From Apophysomyces variabilis (taxonomy: Eukaryota; Mucoromycota; Mucoromycetes; Mucorales; Mucoraceae), in the NCBI GenBank assembly GCA_002749535.1, contig MZZL01000389.1, forward strand, positions 322,461-386,460: a stretch of DNA of 64,000 bases. The letters run 5' to 3'. Position numbers and translations under genes: made by a program. Position 1 is the stretch's first letter; every line of letters begins with the position of its first letter. The notes under the pieces are model-generated. The model made no database searches. It was not told the DNA's origin and was given only the letters and a program-made list of their open reading frames with translations. Positions 24,863-37,033 of this stretch are shown piece by piece.

Positions 24863-26598
24863 GTTAATTTCGGGATTCCATGCCGCCATTTACTTCTGTA
24901 TACTGGTCAGCGGGGACCAGGTTCTCTGTCCAAGCGCCCGTGCTCTGATGATACGACGAAAATAGAATGTGTATATTCCATAGCATCTGTCCTCTCACAA
25001 CGGTTTATGGTGCACTTCACGCGGATAGGATAATCGACAACTTGCAAGTTGTACAAGCACATCGCCTTTATTATGCAGCGCTACCCCCAGGTTAGCTGGT
25101 GTAACGTGAACAAGAAGCAATAAATACTTTATCTGTTTATTGCATGTTTTGCACAGTGTATCTATTATGCGCATAGACATAGATAGGATCCATGGGCCAC
25201 GTGGCAAACAGCGCATCATCATCAAACACGCGTTTGGAAAGAAGAGGAAAAGAGACGACAAAACAAAATTTGACAGCACTTCACGTCTTTCCTTCCTTCG
25301 TAAGACGCTTTGAGAGTAATCAGAGTGTACCGTTCAGAGGTTATGAATAAGCTGATGACACTTCCTGGACTATGATGTACATTTACTTATAATGGGTCTT
25401 CCTCGGCGGGTTAACTAAGTCGAGGTCTTGATAACTTGAGTGACACTATTGCCCAAAAGAGTCTTTCAGCAGAAAGAGTCGATTTCATAAAATCACCTGA
25501 AGAAATTTCAGACAATCATTTTTCCGCTTTGTGTTCTTCTTTACTCTTCCTTCCTTCCTCTCTTAGATTTCCTTCTATTTTAATTTCTCTTAAGCAGGTG
25601 ATACGTACAAAAGCCTTTCACGATCACTTGTTTCCGGTAAGGAGACAAACACTACCCGCAGCTGGTGAAACCCCCGATTTCGGGGAATCAAGTGTAAAGG
25701 ATTTTTTCAGCTGGATATGTGGCGCGTTTGTACCTTGCTTTGAATTGGAGAGATGTTATGACAGGGTTACTAATAGCATGAACCTGGGAAATCACAAGTA
25801 CTGTCCTAAAATATACTTTTTCCGTATATGCGTATAATATTCGCGCTATGTGAGCAAAATGCCCATACTGTTGCATAAAAAAACCTAGCAACTGGTTTCT
25901 AATTTTGTAGTATTGATTCTCTACATTATTATCTGACTTGCCATTTCCTGTCAAAGCTTAAAGTCTTATGTTAATAGATCTAACAGTATTCGACTGGAAA
26001 TTATATCTCCTTTCAATAACAGTACTACCTTTTGATTATCACCTTCCTAGATTTTCATCATCTTTATCCTTAGCGTAGTCCAACTTGCGAATGATGCGAA
26101 AATCGGTCTGCTGTTATGAATCAGTGTCTTTCGCACCTTTCCGTAGGCTTTGACATGAATAGCAAAAAGCTATCCCACTGAAAGGCACGGACAGATAAAC
26201 TATAATACAATCATACGTCTCATAGCTTAAACAAACTTAATAAGGACTTTGTCGTCTTCCAATATGGCCGTTTGAATAGTAATTGTTTCAATTAAGTAAT
26301 AGTTACGTACCTCTTACAGGCTTCTATAGCGATTATTTTCTGGCAACCAATGATTATCGTAGAGTCTTCAAACAAATACCTGGGGGGCCAGGATAATGTT
26401 TCATCCTATTGCATTGTCTTCTTGGATGAATAAACAGCTGTAGACGTAATGTAAAGGGCAAGGTATGCTTTGATAGAAGTGGGTTAACATTTTCTCACAA
26501 ATCTGACCCTAAAAAGTGTCTTGATGTGATTGGAAGATTTTCCGTACTTTTGAGCCAAGATTTTTCGAGTTTTTTGATATCCAGGGGAGGAATCCAGC
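24863..26598. other. Intergenic, probable transposon debris
   Basis: 1.7 kb without a recognisable gene. A plus-strand frame (25436-25837) and a minus-strand frame (24995-25279) lack domains. The segment may include the lost 3' part of the MULE copy and the promoter of the mannosidase. Confidence 0.4.
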
Positions 26599-28699
26599 AT
26601 GCTACCAACTCATCGTGACATGCCGAGCAATTACGATGGTTACGATGATGACAAATATCAAAAGCATGACAAATCCGAGGTGATGGTTGCTAAGAAACCA
26701 GAAAAGGGCAGCTTATTTAAATAACGCTACAGAGGAGGTTCAGTAGACGTTTCGTACGCAATTTCTGTCTAGCAACGATAGGCATTTTGGTTTATCTGGC
26801 ATGCTTCCATTACAAGGCGAAAAACTTAGAAGATCAAGTAAATGATGCTGCTGCTCGCTTTGACAGCTATAAAGCACCCGAAAGACCCGGATACAACGCA
26901 GAGGAGCTGTTACCAGGTTATAACGAGCAAAAGCAAATACCCGTAGCTGCACCCTCTCGATCCTATCTTTTCACACAACATCCACCTCCTAAACAACTCA
27001 CGCCAAGCGACCCTCTTACTGCGGAACGCCAAAAACGCGTCGTTGATGCGTTTCGTCATGCTTGGAAAGGCTATTCTCGCGATGCGTTTGGTCGGGACGA
27101 ATACCAGCCTCTTACCCATTCTGGCCACAACTGGGCACCAGGAGGCATTGGATTAATGATTGTAGACGCATTAGACACGATTCAGCTGATGAATTTAGAA
27201 GAAGAATATAAGGAAGCACGAGAATGGATAGCCACTAAACTCGATTTCGATAAACCACAACAAGTCAATCTGTTCGAAACGACGATTCGTGTTCTTGGCG
27301 GTCTGCTATCTGCTTACCACTTATCTGATAATGACCCGCTCTATCTTCAAAAAGCCCAAGATCTTGGGAATCGGCTACTTGGTGCATTTGATAGCGAATC
27401 CGGTGTGCCATATCCCATGGTCACTTTATCGACTGGCATGGCATTTAAACGTGAAACAGTTAGTAGTACAGCTGAAACAACGACTGTTCAACTGGAGTTC
27501 AAGTATCTGAGCCAAATAACGGGCGATCCTAAATATAAAAATGCAGCCGTGCGTGTTATGGAAAGGTTCGACCAGCTAGTGAGAAATAACGAGACTCTGG
27601 ACGGATTGGTTCCAATCCATATCAGGTAAAGCAAAATCGGGAGGGATTTTGGCGTTCCTTTTTTTTTTCTCATGATTTGTACCCATATCAAGCGCCACAT
27701 CTGGAAGTTTCATCGGGCGGTTGATCCGTCTTGGTTCTCGTGGCGACAGTTACTATGGTAATATCCGGATCGAAAATAGCTTTCAAAAGAATTATCCTAA
27801 CTTGCTATTTCTGTGCAGAATATTTGCTCAAGCAGTATTTACAAACAGACAAGACCGAAAAAAGATACCGCGAGATGTATGATCACGCGGTTCAAGGAAT
27901 TAAGGACCACTTAGTGGCAGAGAGTTATCCTAATCAATTGTCGTATATTGGTGAACTTTTGGACGGTGACCCAGCCCACCTTTCTCCAAAGATGGATCAT
28001 CTTGTCTGTTTCATGGCGGGAAGTCTGGCACTCGGTGCTACCGAAGGTCTGACGGTCGCTAACAAACCGCCTATGAATGACCGCGACGAAAGTGATCTGG
28101 AGCTGGGCAAGAAAATTACGCGTACTTGCTATGAGATGTATAACTTTACCGCAACCGGCCTGGCTAGTGAGATTGTGTATTTCAACAATAACCCAGCCAG
28201 CTCGCTGGATGACCCAGATATGAGCATCAAATTAGCAGATCGACATAATCTGTTACGTCCGGAAACCTTGGAGAGTATATTTTTACTGTGGAGGATCACA
28301 GGTGATCCGATCTACCGGTAAAGTTTAGATGATTCTACAAATTCTAGATTCAAAAAAGGAGAGATTTTGATTTACCCAACTTGTAGGGATTGGGGCTGGA
28401 AGATCTTTGAATCCTTCGAAGCATATACCAAACTAAGCGACGGTGGCTACAGCGCTTTGAAAGATGTTACTACAATTCCACCTATCAAAGATGACCGAAT
28501 GGATACCTTTTTCTTGGTAAGTCATTTCCGTTATTCGTTTCCCCTCTATATTGAACCTTTTTTTTGTCATTTCTTCAAGGCTGAAACTTTGAAGTACCTC
28601 TATCTTTTGTTCAGTCCAGATGATATTTTGCCATTGGATAAGTATGTTTTGAATACAGAAGCGCATCCTTTACCCATTTTCAAACCCTTGTGGCAATAA
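26599..28699 (+). CDS. GH47 alpha-1,2-mannosidase (ER/Golgi)
   Basis: Class I mannosidase that trims alpha-1,2-mannose from N-glycans in the ER or Golgi lumen. The start at 26599 (MLPTHRDMPSNYDGYDDD) is a short cytosolic tail. A 53-bp intron (GTGATG...CTACAG) then joins it to RRFVRNFCLATIGILVYLAC, a type II signal anchor. GH47 blocks follow in order: DAFRHAWKGYSRDAFGRDEY, GGIGLMIVDALDTIQLM, FETTIRVLGGLLSAYHL, YPMVTLSTGM, PKMDHLVCFMAGSLALGA, LLRPETLESIFLLWRITGD, and DDRMDTFFLAETLKYLYLLF, ending NTEAHPLPIF before the stop. The conserved Glu of ETTIR and the RPET block are intact. About five introns, some read as small frame changes. The stop is 120 bp from the convergent chitin synthase stop. 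Confidence 0.9.
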
Positions 28700-28819
28700 A
28701 AGGAATCTGTCTATCATTATTTGCTTTCATTTATCCTTGGAAAGGAAAGAAATGAAAAGAAATTTGCATACTCTTTTTAAGGATAAGAAAATTACAAGGA
28801 AAAAAAAAAAAATCTCGGT

Positions 28820-31800
28820 CTATAACCTCTCTGCCAACAATTCCTCGATACATTGATTGATGAAGTCGCGTTTGACCTCCATATCCACGCCAAAATGATG
28901 CGATAGAGCGTCACGGACCTGCTTTTTAGTGAGTTGCATTAGATCATGCTCGTCAAGTATCTGCTCGATGGCCTGAATCATTTCTGTGTCAGTCGGGAAA
29001 TAAGCCATCAGTTCTTCTGAAGGACAACTGCATGTCATTTGGTCATCATATATCCGGGGATCTTCGTCCTCAGAGCAAGACATGTCTTTTTTCTCCCATT
29101 CTCGCTCGTGTTCCGACCAGCGTTTTGTGGGCACCGTAGAGGGATCAAATGTGCCCTCTTCCGGACCAACTGCCTTGCGCTGACCCTTCTCACCCACCAC
29201 AATACGGGTATTTCCCCAAGAAAAGTCATCGAAATGCCAAAAGGCATAAATAGGAATCAAAAACGAAAATACCGGGATGGCTAGGACATATACTATCATC
29301 CAACCTACGTGCTCCCACTAAAAAGAGATGCGAATAAATTAGAAACTTCTCAACAATAAGCCAACGGTGATTGTTTAACCCACCTTACGCCGAAGAATGA
29401 AAATAACGGCCTGCAAACCATAGACACCAGCAAGGGTGATAATGGACATCATAGGAACCTGACTCGTGTTTGTGCAAAGTTGATAAATCAGATAACCAAG
29501 GTAACAAACGACAGCTGGCATTACTAAGGTGCTAAGTAAATCAAGCATCACAACGAATCGCATGGAAAAACAGCAGAAACCGCAAAGCTCCGGCAAGAAC
29601 ATCAATTCACCGAGATTATGGACGGTTGAATTGATCCATCGTCGCCTCTGTGACAGTAGCACTGGCCATCGATCTGGTGCATTCGTCATGCAAGCTGCGT
29701 CCGGCGTGAATTTCGTCTTGTAGTTCGGGAAATGTTTGAGGATCAAAGTTGTCAAATAGCGATCCTCACCGAGATGGAGGAGATTTTTCTTATGCAGCGT
29801 ATCAACGCTATTTTCTGCATAATCTTCAATAACTTGGTTAGATGCCAACAAGGGCTGATTGCGTACAGTGGACCGGATGCGATACATGCAAAAGCAACCA
29901 GGAAGACATGTTACACTGCCGAAGAGCGATTCAAATGCCTTGGCAAGATGATGTGAAATATAGTATTCATACACTTGGATCATGGTTACCCATGTATCCT
30001 TCTCGTTCGACAACATGGTTTCGCCACAGAGACCGACAATCTTTGGGTCATGGACAAAACAGGATACCATACGGTTCAATGAATCGGGCAAGACTTCTGT
30101 ATCAGCGTCCACCATCAGCACGAATTCGTAAAAACTAGGATTCACACCAATCACGTTCTTGAGCTGGTGATGCATCTCGAGTTCCAGTGGTGTCATTGGT
30201 GCATCAAAGTGAACTTTGTTCAGGAATCGCATCAAGACCATTTGTGAATCCCGTTTACCACGGTTGCCGGGCTTCTGGCGCTCTTGAGGTGTGCCCACTT
30301 TCACGACAACAATATAAGGTACCACATGGCCAGCACATTCGTATAGGCCAGAATAAACCTTACCCATATTATGCTGCTTTCTACCCTCACCAAGCGAGAG
30401 GAAAGACATGGGTTCAGGGTCGACGTTCGGATCAGCCCCAAGAATATCCAATACAATACGAGGGGTTGAGCGATCATTGCCACTACCGACAATCATTCCG
30501 TCCGCCACAAGGAAGAGTAGTTTACGTTTATCGTCGTACCGCATGATGGTCAATGAATCGATGGTCTTTCGCAAGGATTCTTCGCCTTCTGTGTAGCAAG
30601 GGACCTGACAGATGATGAATTTGTCGTATTCTTCGATGGGGTGTTTGATATTGGGTCTTAGCGCTGCAAGGAATTTGAACAAGATGACACTGCATAAAAA
30701 CCCTGTGATGAGCAGCAAAAGATATTCTGACAAAAGACATTGGAACGAGTTACGTGTGTCTACTTTGCCAACAAAGAATAAATTACGCATGCATGTCAAC
30801 TGCCGATCACGCATGGCACGGTCCATAGGAAGCGCATCAAAATGCGTTGTAATGTCTGTGCCTGCTAGCTGACGAAACAGCTCGGTGATGGAGTTGTCAA
30901 TGAAATCGGTACTAATATGCACTGGCTGTTGCTGCTTTGCGGCGAGACCTCCGTTCACAGCATTGGCAGATCCAGGACTGATGGTGGTCGAATTGGCATC
31001 AGTCGTATTGTTGCTGCTCGTTGACAAGATGGGTTCTGGCCGACCACCCAACATATAAGACGTGAGATCATACACATCATCATGGACAATGGCCCATAGC
31101 CGTTTCGTATTAATACCGCCCAGTTGGACTGGATACGACGCTTGGTTTTTGACATCCACAGGGTCATAGCCCATGAAACCGAGTCGGTAATTCTTCCGCA
31201 AGTAAACCATTTGTTCAAAATACCAATCTGGTCTATAATCGTCTTTCCCGTACCGAAAATCGTGATAGAAGGAATTGGAGTCCGTCATATTTATATGCGA
31301 ATTCAACATCACCTCCTTAGGAACAGTACCATCAATACCATCGCATAGAGCCGAGACCTGCACAGGAAAAAGACCACTCGCGTCCTGACCAGCATATTGA
31401 AAAAGAGCACCCGTAGGAATCACCTGGGAGGCCCAATGGCGAGGCGCAAAAGACGTAAGATCAAAAACTTCGCCTCGAATGGCAACATAAGCATTGTCTT
31501 TATCGCTTTTGGCCTGAAGTTCGGACTGTGTAAAAAGATCCTGATGCGGACAAACGAGCTGGCCGAAGAAGGCAATAAACCACACCATGACCGCACAGAG
31601 AAGAAAGATCAGGCAACAGAGGGTGACTTTTTCACGCCATGCCATACGGATGTCGACCCGACGCATCCCACCTATCCAATTCATTAAGAAACTCGGGATC
31701 CACCAAGTACATAGCCAGGTGAGAGTCACCCACACTATGCGGGACGTGGATGTCTTTTTCTTTTTTGGCTGTGATCCCGTTCCAGCTGCTGCTGTTGTTG

Positions 31801-34534
31801 TCGCTGTGGGAGTGAGCGGTGTGGATGAGGAAGCAAATTTCGTGCTATCCTGAATTGAGGTAGTTTCCATATGCTGGTGATGAATACAACTGTCTCCATC
31901 GCAAAGGTGGGAGCAAACCGATTCCGTTTCGGTATAACAGTGGACGATATTGTAACAGTCATCAACAGAATACATTGAACCTGTATCTATCATGGACTGA
32001 CCATAGCAAGACAAGGGATGTGAACAGGATGGGGTCATGCCTCTGTTAACGACGGTGCCACTTCCTCCTCCTTCGTCTCCTTCTTGCTCTTCTACAGCAT
32101 TGAAAATGACGTGTTAGACATTTCTTAGGAAAAACTAGCAAACGCTTCGTCCTCGTTCTCTTCTTTACCGAAAGGGATGCCTTTGGCAATACAACGTTGT
32201 CTTCGTTGTTCTCGTTTTTCCATTCCTCGTTGCTTATTTTCTAAGATCATCCATGCTAAAGCATTTAGTCGGACCTATTTGTTTAAACATGTTGATGAGT
32301 AACTTTGAAGAGAAAAAGGTGGAATAGCAAGAATTGGCTTACTCACCTTTTCATCTTCTACAACCATCATCGATACGTCCCATTCATAATGAGCTGAAAG
32401 AGCAAGACTTTTTGCTATCGGTTCTGCGTCCAATTCAACAGCTGTGGTTTGGATCAGATTGGCGTAACGTTCGCAAAACTCAGAGACGCTGTATTGCATA
32501 GTATACTCGTGCTTGGATCGTTGGCAGAGCTGCAGGATCTGGAACATTTTGATCTGGGCCAATATCTTTTTGGCATCACAAGAGCTAGGCAACAACAAGT
32601 CGTTTGGCTTAAGACAGATAACCCACCAACACTTTGTTTGCTCGAGCGTTGCTAGCAGATCGTCAATGGCCTCCACCACTTGATGAACTGCTGGTGGATT
32701 TTCTTTAGCAGCGTTGGACGATGATGGTGCTTGCTTCTTGGCATCTTTGGGTCGCCGCAAGGAAGGAGATCGTCGTGGTTTCGAAGACTGTTGAGCTGCG
32801 ACAATCATGGTGTTCTTAGGGTGGGATTCGGTGGCGATTGTCTTTTGCGCAAAGATCTTTCTGGCCAAATCGTTTGTTTGAATGGATGCATCCTCTTCTT
32901 CTTCCTCACGTCCATCTCGTCGGAACAGCGAAATGAAGTCAGCACTCATTGTATCCGATGTGGTTCCAAAGGAGGCCACATGGTACACAACCGGACCAGT
33001 AAAGTGTTGGATAGTGAAGGGCGATTTTTTCGTATTCAAGCATGGATTCTGTCGGTTGGCGGATAAAAACGTGCTGAGTGCTTCTTGTCGCTTCTCTTCT
33101 TGTTGAAGCATGCGAATGAGGCCATGATTACGGTCCGTTAGAAGTTGGACGCAATTATTAGTGTCATTGTTCGGTTGGGATAATGGCTCATTAGCGGTTG
33201 GGATGGGTCCATGGATCAAGAATTGCTGTAAACGTTCGTTGGCTAGGTGGACGCAAAGTTGTTCGAAAGACTGAACGGCGGCATCGTTGCCGGGAAAATC
33301 GACAATGCCGATAAAGTTATGGAAGCTGGATTTACAAAGCTTTTTGTTCAGTGCTTCGATGATCCAGTCAAACAACAAGGAATAAAGCGTCTGTGAAAGG
33401 TGGTCGCGCTGAACCATGGCCTGCTCAGCATTTAGAAAGATTGTCGTCAAATCGCGCTTGATTAGCTTGGTCTGGTAGGTCAAGACTTGTTCCAAGGCTC
33501 TGGCTTCCACACCGAGTAGTCCAGCCGCTATATCAAGAGTTGCCGTGTTTCGCACAACAGCTGCATCCTGCGTCTGATCGTCCAGGAATTGTAGCTGGTT
33601 TAAGTGCAGAATGGCTGCCAAAATCTGGGTTAGCTGTATCCATTTCGATTTACTGATTCCTAGCGCTTTGAGGTGACTATGAAGTTCGACCCACTTTTCA
33701 TCCTCGTCGACCACCACATGATCTCGCTTAGCCATATCCTGGATACAAAGCGCGGCCTTTTCTTCGGGCGATGTACCATGCAAGAGATAGTATATCACGT
33801 GGAAGGGTCTTTCGTCGGTCATAACCCGGGTGATTCTTGATTTCTCGAGCATGTAGTTTAAGAATTTGGCACCGATCATTCGTCCTCGTTCGTTGAACTG
33901 CAACTCGAGGTATTTCCCAAATCGGGAAGCATTGTCGTTAACAAGGGTTTTGGCGTGCCCAAAAGCTTCGATGATGCTGTATGCTTTCTGGACGAGCTGA
34001 GGTACTTTGGATGATTTTTTATTATTATTATTGTTACTGTTGTTGTTATTATGGCCGCTGCTGAGAGTGACCAGATGATATAGAATCCATTGATGCATCT
34101 CTGACTTGCCACTTCCACTCAAGCCACTGTTTTAATTCGACAAGCGTTGGAAATGAGTTATTTTGGAATGGAAGCAAAGAGGAAGAAAAAGATAAAACAT
34201 GCCTGAGAATCATCGATTGATCTTGACCTGTTCTTCTCATATGGAAATAGGCCTGATTGACATGTTGGAAGATGTGAGGATCGAGGCGGTCGTCAGGACT
34301 CTCTGTGTCCTTATATTCTCCCAGATATTTCTCGCTTGTTGTTTGGATGGTTTCTGGTGAAGTAGCTTTGTAGGAATTTATAACCATCAAGACAGAATGA
34401 TGTAGACGGGTATACATTTGGTCTTGCAAGAACCGTGCTCGCAAGGTCGCCACGATCAAATCCTCCGTCAACGGTTCGATCTCGGTCAGATCATTATGTG
34501 TGATCGTTGGTGGCGGTGCAGGTACCCTCTGCAT
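28820..34534 (-). CDS. Chitin synthase with N-terminal myosin motor (class V/VII)
   Basis: Membrane enzyme polymerising UDP-GlcNAc to chitin, fused to a myosin head that links it to actin during polar growth. Order: start at 34534 (MQRVPAPPPTITHND); motor domain with LTEDLIVATLRARF, P-loop ILSGLSGSGKSEM, switch I NDNASRFGKYLEL and a degenerate switch II (GIVDFPGND); basic linker; membrane segments; cytochrome-b5-like region (AIRGEVFDLTSFAPRHW); chitin synthase 2 domain with FVLMVDADTEVLPDS, GEDRYLTTLILKHF and LLSQRRRWINST; further membrane spans; C-terminal DEK_C domain (MIQAIEQILDEHDLMQL). Exons join across 32038-32275, so head and synthase are one gene. The two largest exons are 29375-32038 and 32275 to about 34126. 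The P-loop has Leu where myosins have Glu (GESGSGKT). One intron (34127-34202) appears to be GC-AG. Length about 1,800 residues, as in the class. Confidence 0.9.
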
Positions 34535-35349
34535 CTCGTTTATATTGTAGGCTGCTCACTCGTACACACTTTTGTATGTTGTCGTTGCTGCTTTTCTTTT
34601 TTGGTGCCTGGACCGTAAAATAACAAACTTCTGCTTTGAATGAAAGGAAAGGGAAAAGGAAATGATAATAATAATAATAAAGAGAGCGAAAATGCTCTAC
34701 CCGCAATTCACCCCCTTTCTCTTTTACATGTTGTGCTGTTCTCGACTCCTAACGCAAGAATAACCCCTCTCTCTCTTTTCGTCTATCTCTCCCCCAAAGT
34801 TCTCCTCCTTCTTGATTCAGTTCATCTGCTTAACCCCTCTTCTATCTTTAACCCCTTATTTCTGTCTTCATCCGCGACATACTGCCCCTTATTCTGGTCT
34901 TTTTTCTTCCTACTTCTTGAACTCTTGGTTGATTTTAATCGATATCACGGTTTTATCCACCTCGAGAATGACGCTATTTGGTCACTTTTTCATCTACGAG
35001 TTTAATAGATGTGGTAAGCGTACGAAAACAAAAACAGAGACGTTTTGGCAATTGAACCACAGATAACCCAAATCAAGATAAGAGAAAATAAAATGGCTGC
35101 AAAATATCCACATGAAAGTAAATCATATAACTGTGCTTCCATCGGAGTATGCAAAGAGAAGCTAATGTAGAAACCTTACTTCGATACCCCATCGGCGGTC
35201 TTGGGAACCAACAGTATTGCCCATTTCCACACCTCGGATCGGAGAAACAAAAAAAGACCAGATGAGGGAATGCTAATACAAGCAGCGAGGCAGGACGACA
35301 AACGCGCTTCATTTTCTTTCCTTTTAACCTATCCGTTGCTTTGTACAGC
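34535..35349. other. Divergent promoter region
   Basis: 0.8 kb between the start codons of the chitin synthase (minus) and the carrier gene (plus). It holds an (ATA/AAT)n run near 34660-34680 and a long CT-rich block at 34710-34910. No gene seen. Confidence 0.55.
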
Positions 35350-36765
35350 ATGACTCTGACGGCCTACTTGGGTTTGCTATCTTTAGGTAGCTCAATCCAT
35401 AGTCGACAGAGTGTAATCGATGCCATGCTTGAGCAACAGGATCTCGATCGTCGACGAGAAATGAATGATGCCGTAGCCAATGCCGAAGTTGATATTGTAT
35501 CTTCCATCAGCCAGCAAAGAGGTCTGACCGAACCTAAAGGTTGGCATTATAATGCTTTTGTGAAGTGCTTCCAGTCTAAAACAGAAGGGACCACGCACAA
35601 AACGAACCTTCATGTGATTTAGAAACGGCCGAGAATATTGCTGGCGTTACCTTGGCGATTGGAGCAATGGTGGCCAACTACACATTATGCTTCCCTATTG
35701 TCGTCGCGCGCCATAGAATCCAAGCCTTACCTGCAGCGTATCGTAATATCTACATAGATTCTCCTCTCGGATTTTGCCAAGCCCTTCGAACAAATTATCG
35801 CCAATATGGCCTTCGAGCCATGTACCCGGGCTTCGGTTTGGGTATGTTTGGTCAGGCGATCAGTGCGATTTACGAATCGTTGGTTAATGAGGTTCTCCTG
35901 TCTTTTGATACCTCTCAGTGGAACTGGGGTCTACGATTGCTGGCCAATGCAGGCACAAAATGGTAGGGAAAAGCTCTTGGGCTAAAACGAAAGGAGACGG
36001 ATTTGTCTAACAGAGTATATTTTGAATAGCATGCTATGGGCAATCAATGTGCCAATGTTTCCTCTGTATCGCAATGCACTGATTTTACGAGTCCAGACGG
36101 ATTCGGCCACGACGCGTAGATGTATTTTTTCCTTCCGTGGATTTTTGGCCGCGTATCGACGAGACCTATTACGTTTCCTTCCCTGGCGACGCCAACAGAT
36201 CGAAACAACTTTGCCATTGAGCAGCGTTTTCATACCTTCCTGCATTTTTAATATCTTGACCGAAAGCTTGCTCACATTTCTCTATAAACGCGTTTATCAG
36301 GCTTTTACATCGCCTTCTTTCCGCGAACGACGCCATCATCGGCGATCTTCATCACGACGACAGGGGGAAAAGAACAAGAATGCCAATGTGGGGATGTTAC
36401 ATACATTCTATCCCGAAATTGCGTGTAGCGTAGCGAGTAGTATCATTACTCGCATTGTCAGTTATCCAGCTGATACTATTCTTTTCAAATTGATGATGCA
36501 AGACAGTGGAGTACATGAAATTAATACAGATTATACCGGCTTCTTTGACTGTGTTATCCGGACCTGGAGAGACGAAGGTGGCTGGAAGGCTTTTTTTGCC
36601 GGGTGGAGTGCAGGAATTCTCGAGACCGCTGGCGGTTATCTCGTTTTGGAAGCAGCTTGGTGGGCTTATCGGCTGGTAGATTGGAAACTAAGTACTTACC
36701 CTACCAACGAGATCCGAACAGTGAGGAAAGCACGACGCTTGAGAGAAAGGATGGAAGGCGTATAA
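35350..36765 (+). CDS. Mitochondrial carrier-like protein (SLC25A46/Ugo1-like)
   Basis: The start ATG at 35350 gives MTLTAYLGLLSLGSSIHS. Three exons: 35350 to about 35540, about 35625-35963, and about 36030-36765. The first intron has a weak GTTGGC donor and the second a GTAGGG donor. The last third carries solute-carrier repeats: YPADTILFKLMMQ (degenerate PxD/E motif) followed by DYTGFFDCVIRTWRDEGGWK and AFFAGWSAGILETAGGY. Earlier segments (VARHRIQALPAAYRNIY, QYGLRAMYPGFGLGMFGQ) resemble a second degenerate repeat. Partial carrier signatures and a charged insert (RERRHHRRSSSRR) fit the outer-membrane fusion/fission factors SLC25A46 or Ugo1 better than a metabolite transporter. The choice between them is inference. 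Confidence 0.65.
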
Positions 36766-37033
36766 GTTGGAACTACTTTACCTGGAGAGCTGAAAGTACT
36801 GGTTGCCTACGCTCCGCAACATAGCAGCGACAGATATGTCACTCGAAAAATGAATTATGTACCATAGAGACAAAAATTAAGCAGCATACAGCAAACTTTA
36901 GACTTTATTTCAATGACAAACAATGTGAGACCCGTATTGGATATTGTTTGGTGAATTACACACGTCTGTCTCTTATTAACTTGCAAGGCAAAGGTTGATA
37001 AATGGCAAGCATTTTCATGCACGATATATTTCG

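Noticed and set aside
24995..25837. Open frames of 94 and 133 codons in the 25-kb intergenic region
   Set aside because: No domain, no splice support, no conserved composition; probably transposon debris.
28820..34534. Separate myosin and chitin synthase genes
   Set aside because: The exons between them (32038-32275) splice in frame, and the fusion is a known class V/VII architecture.
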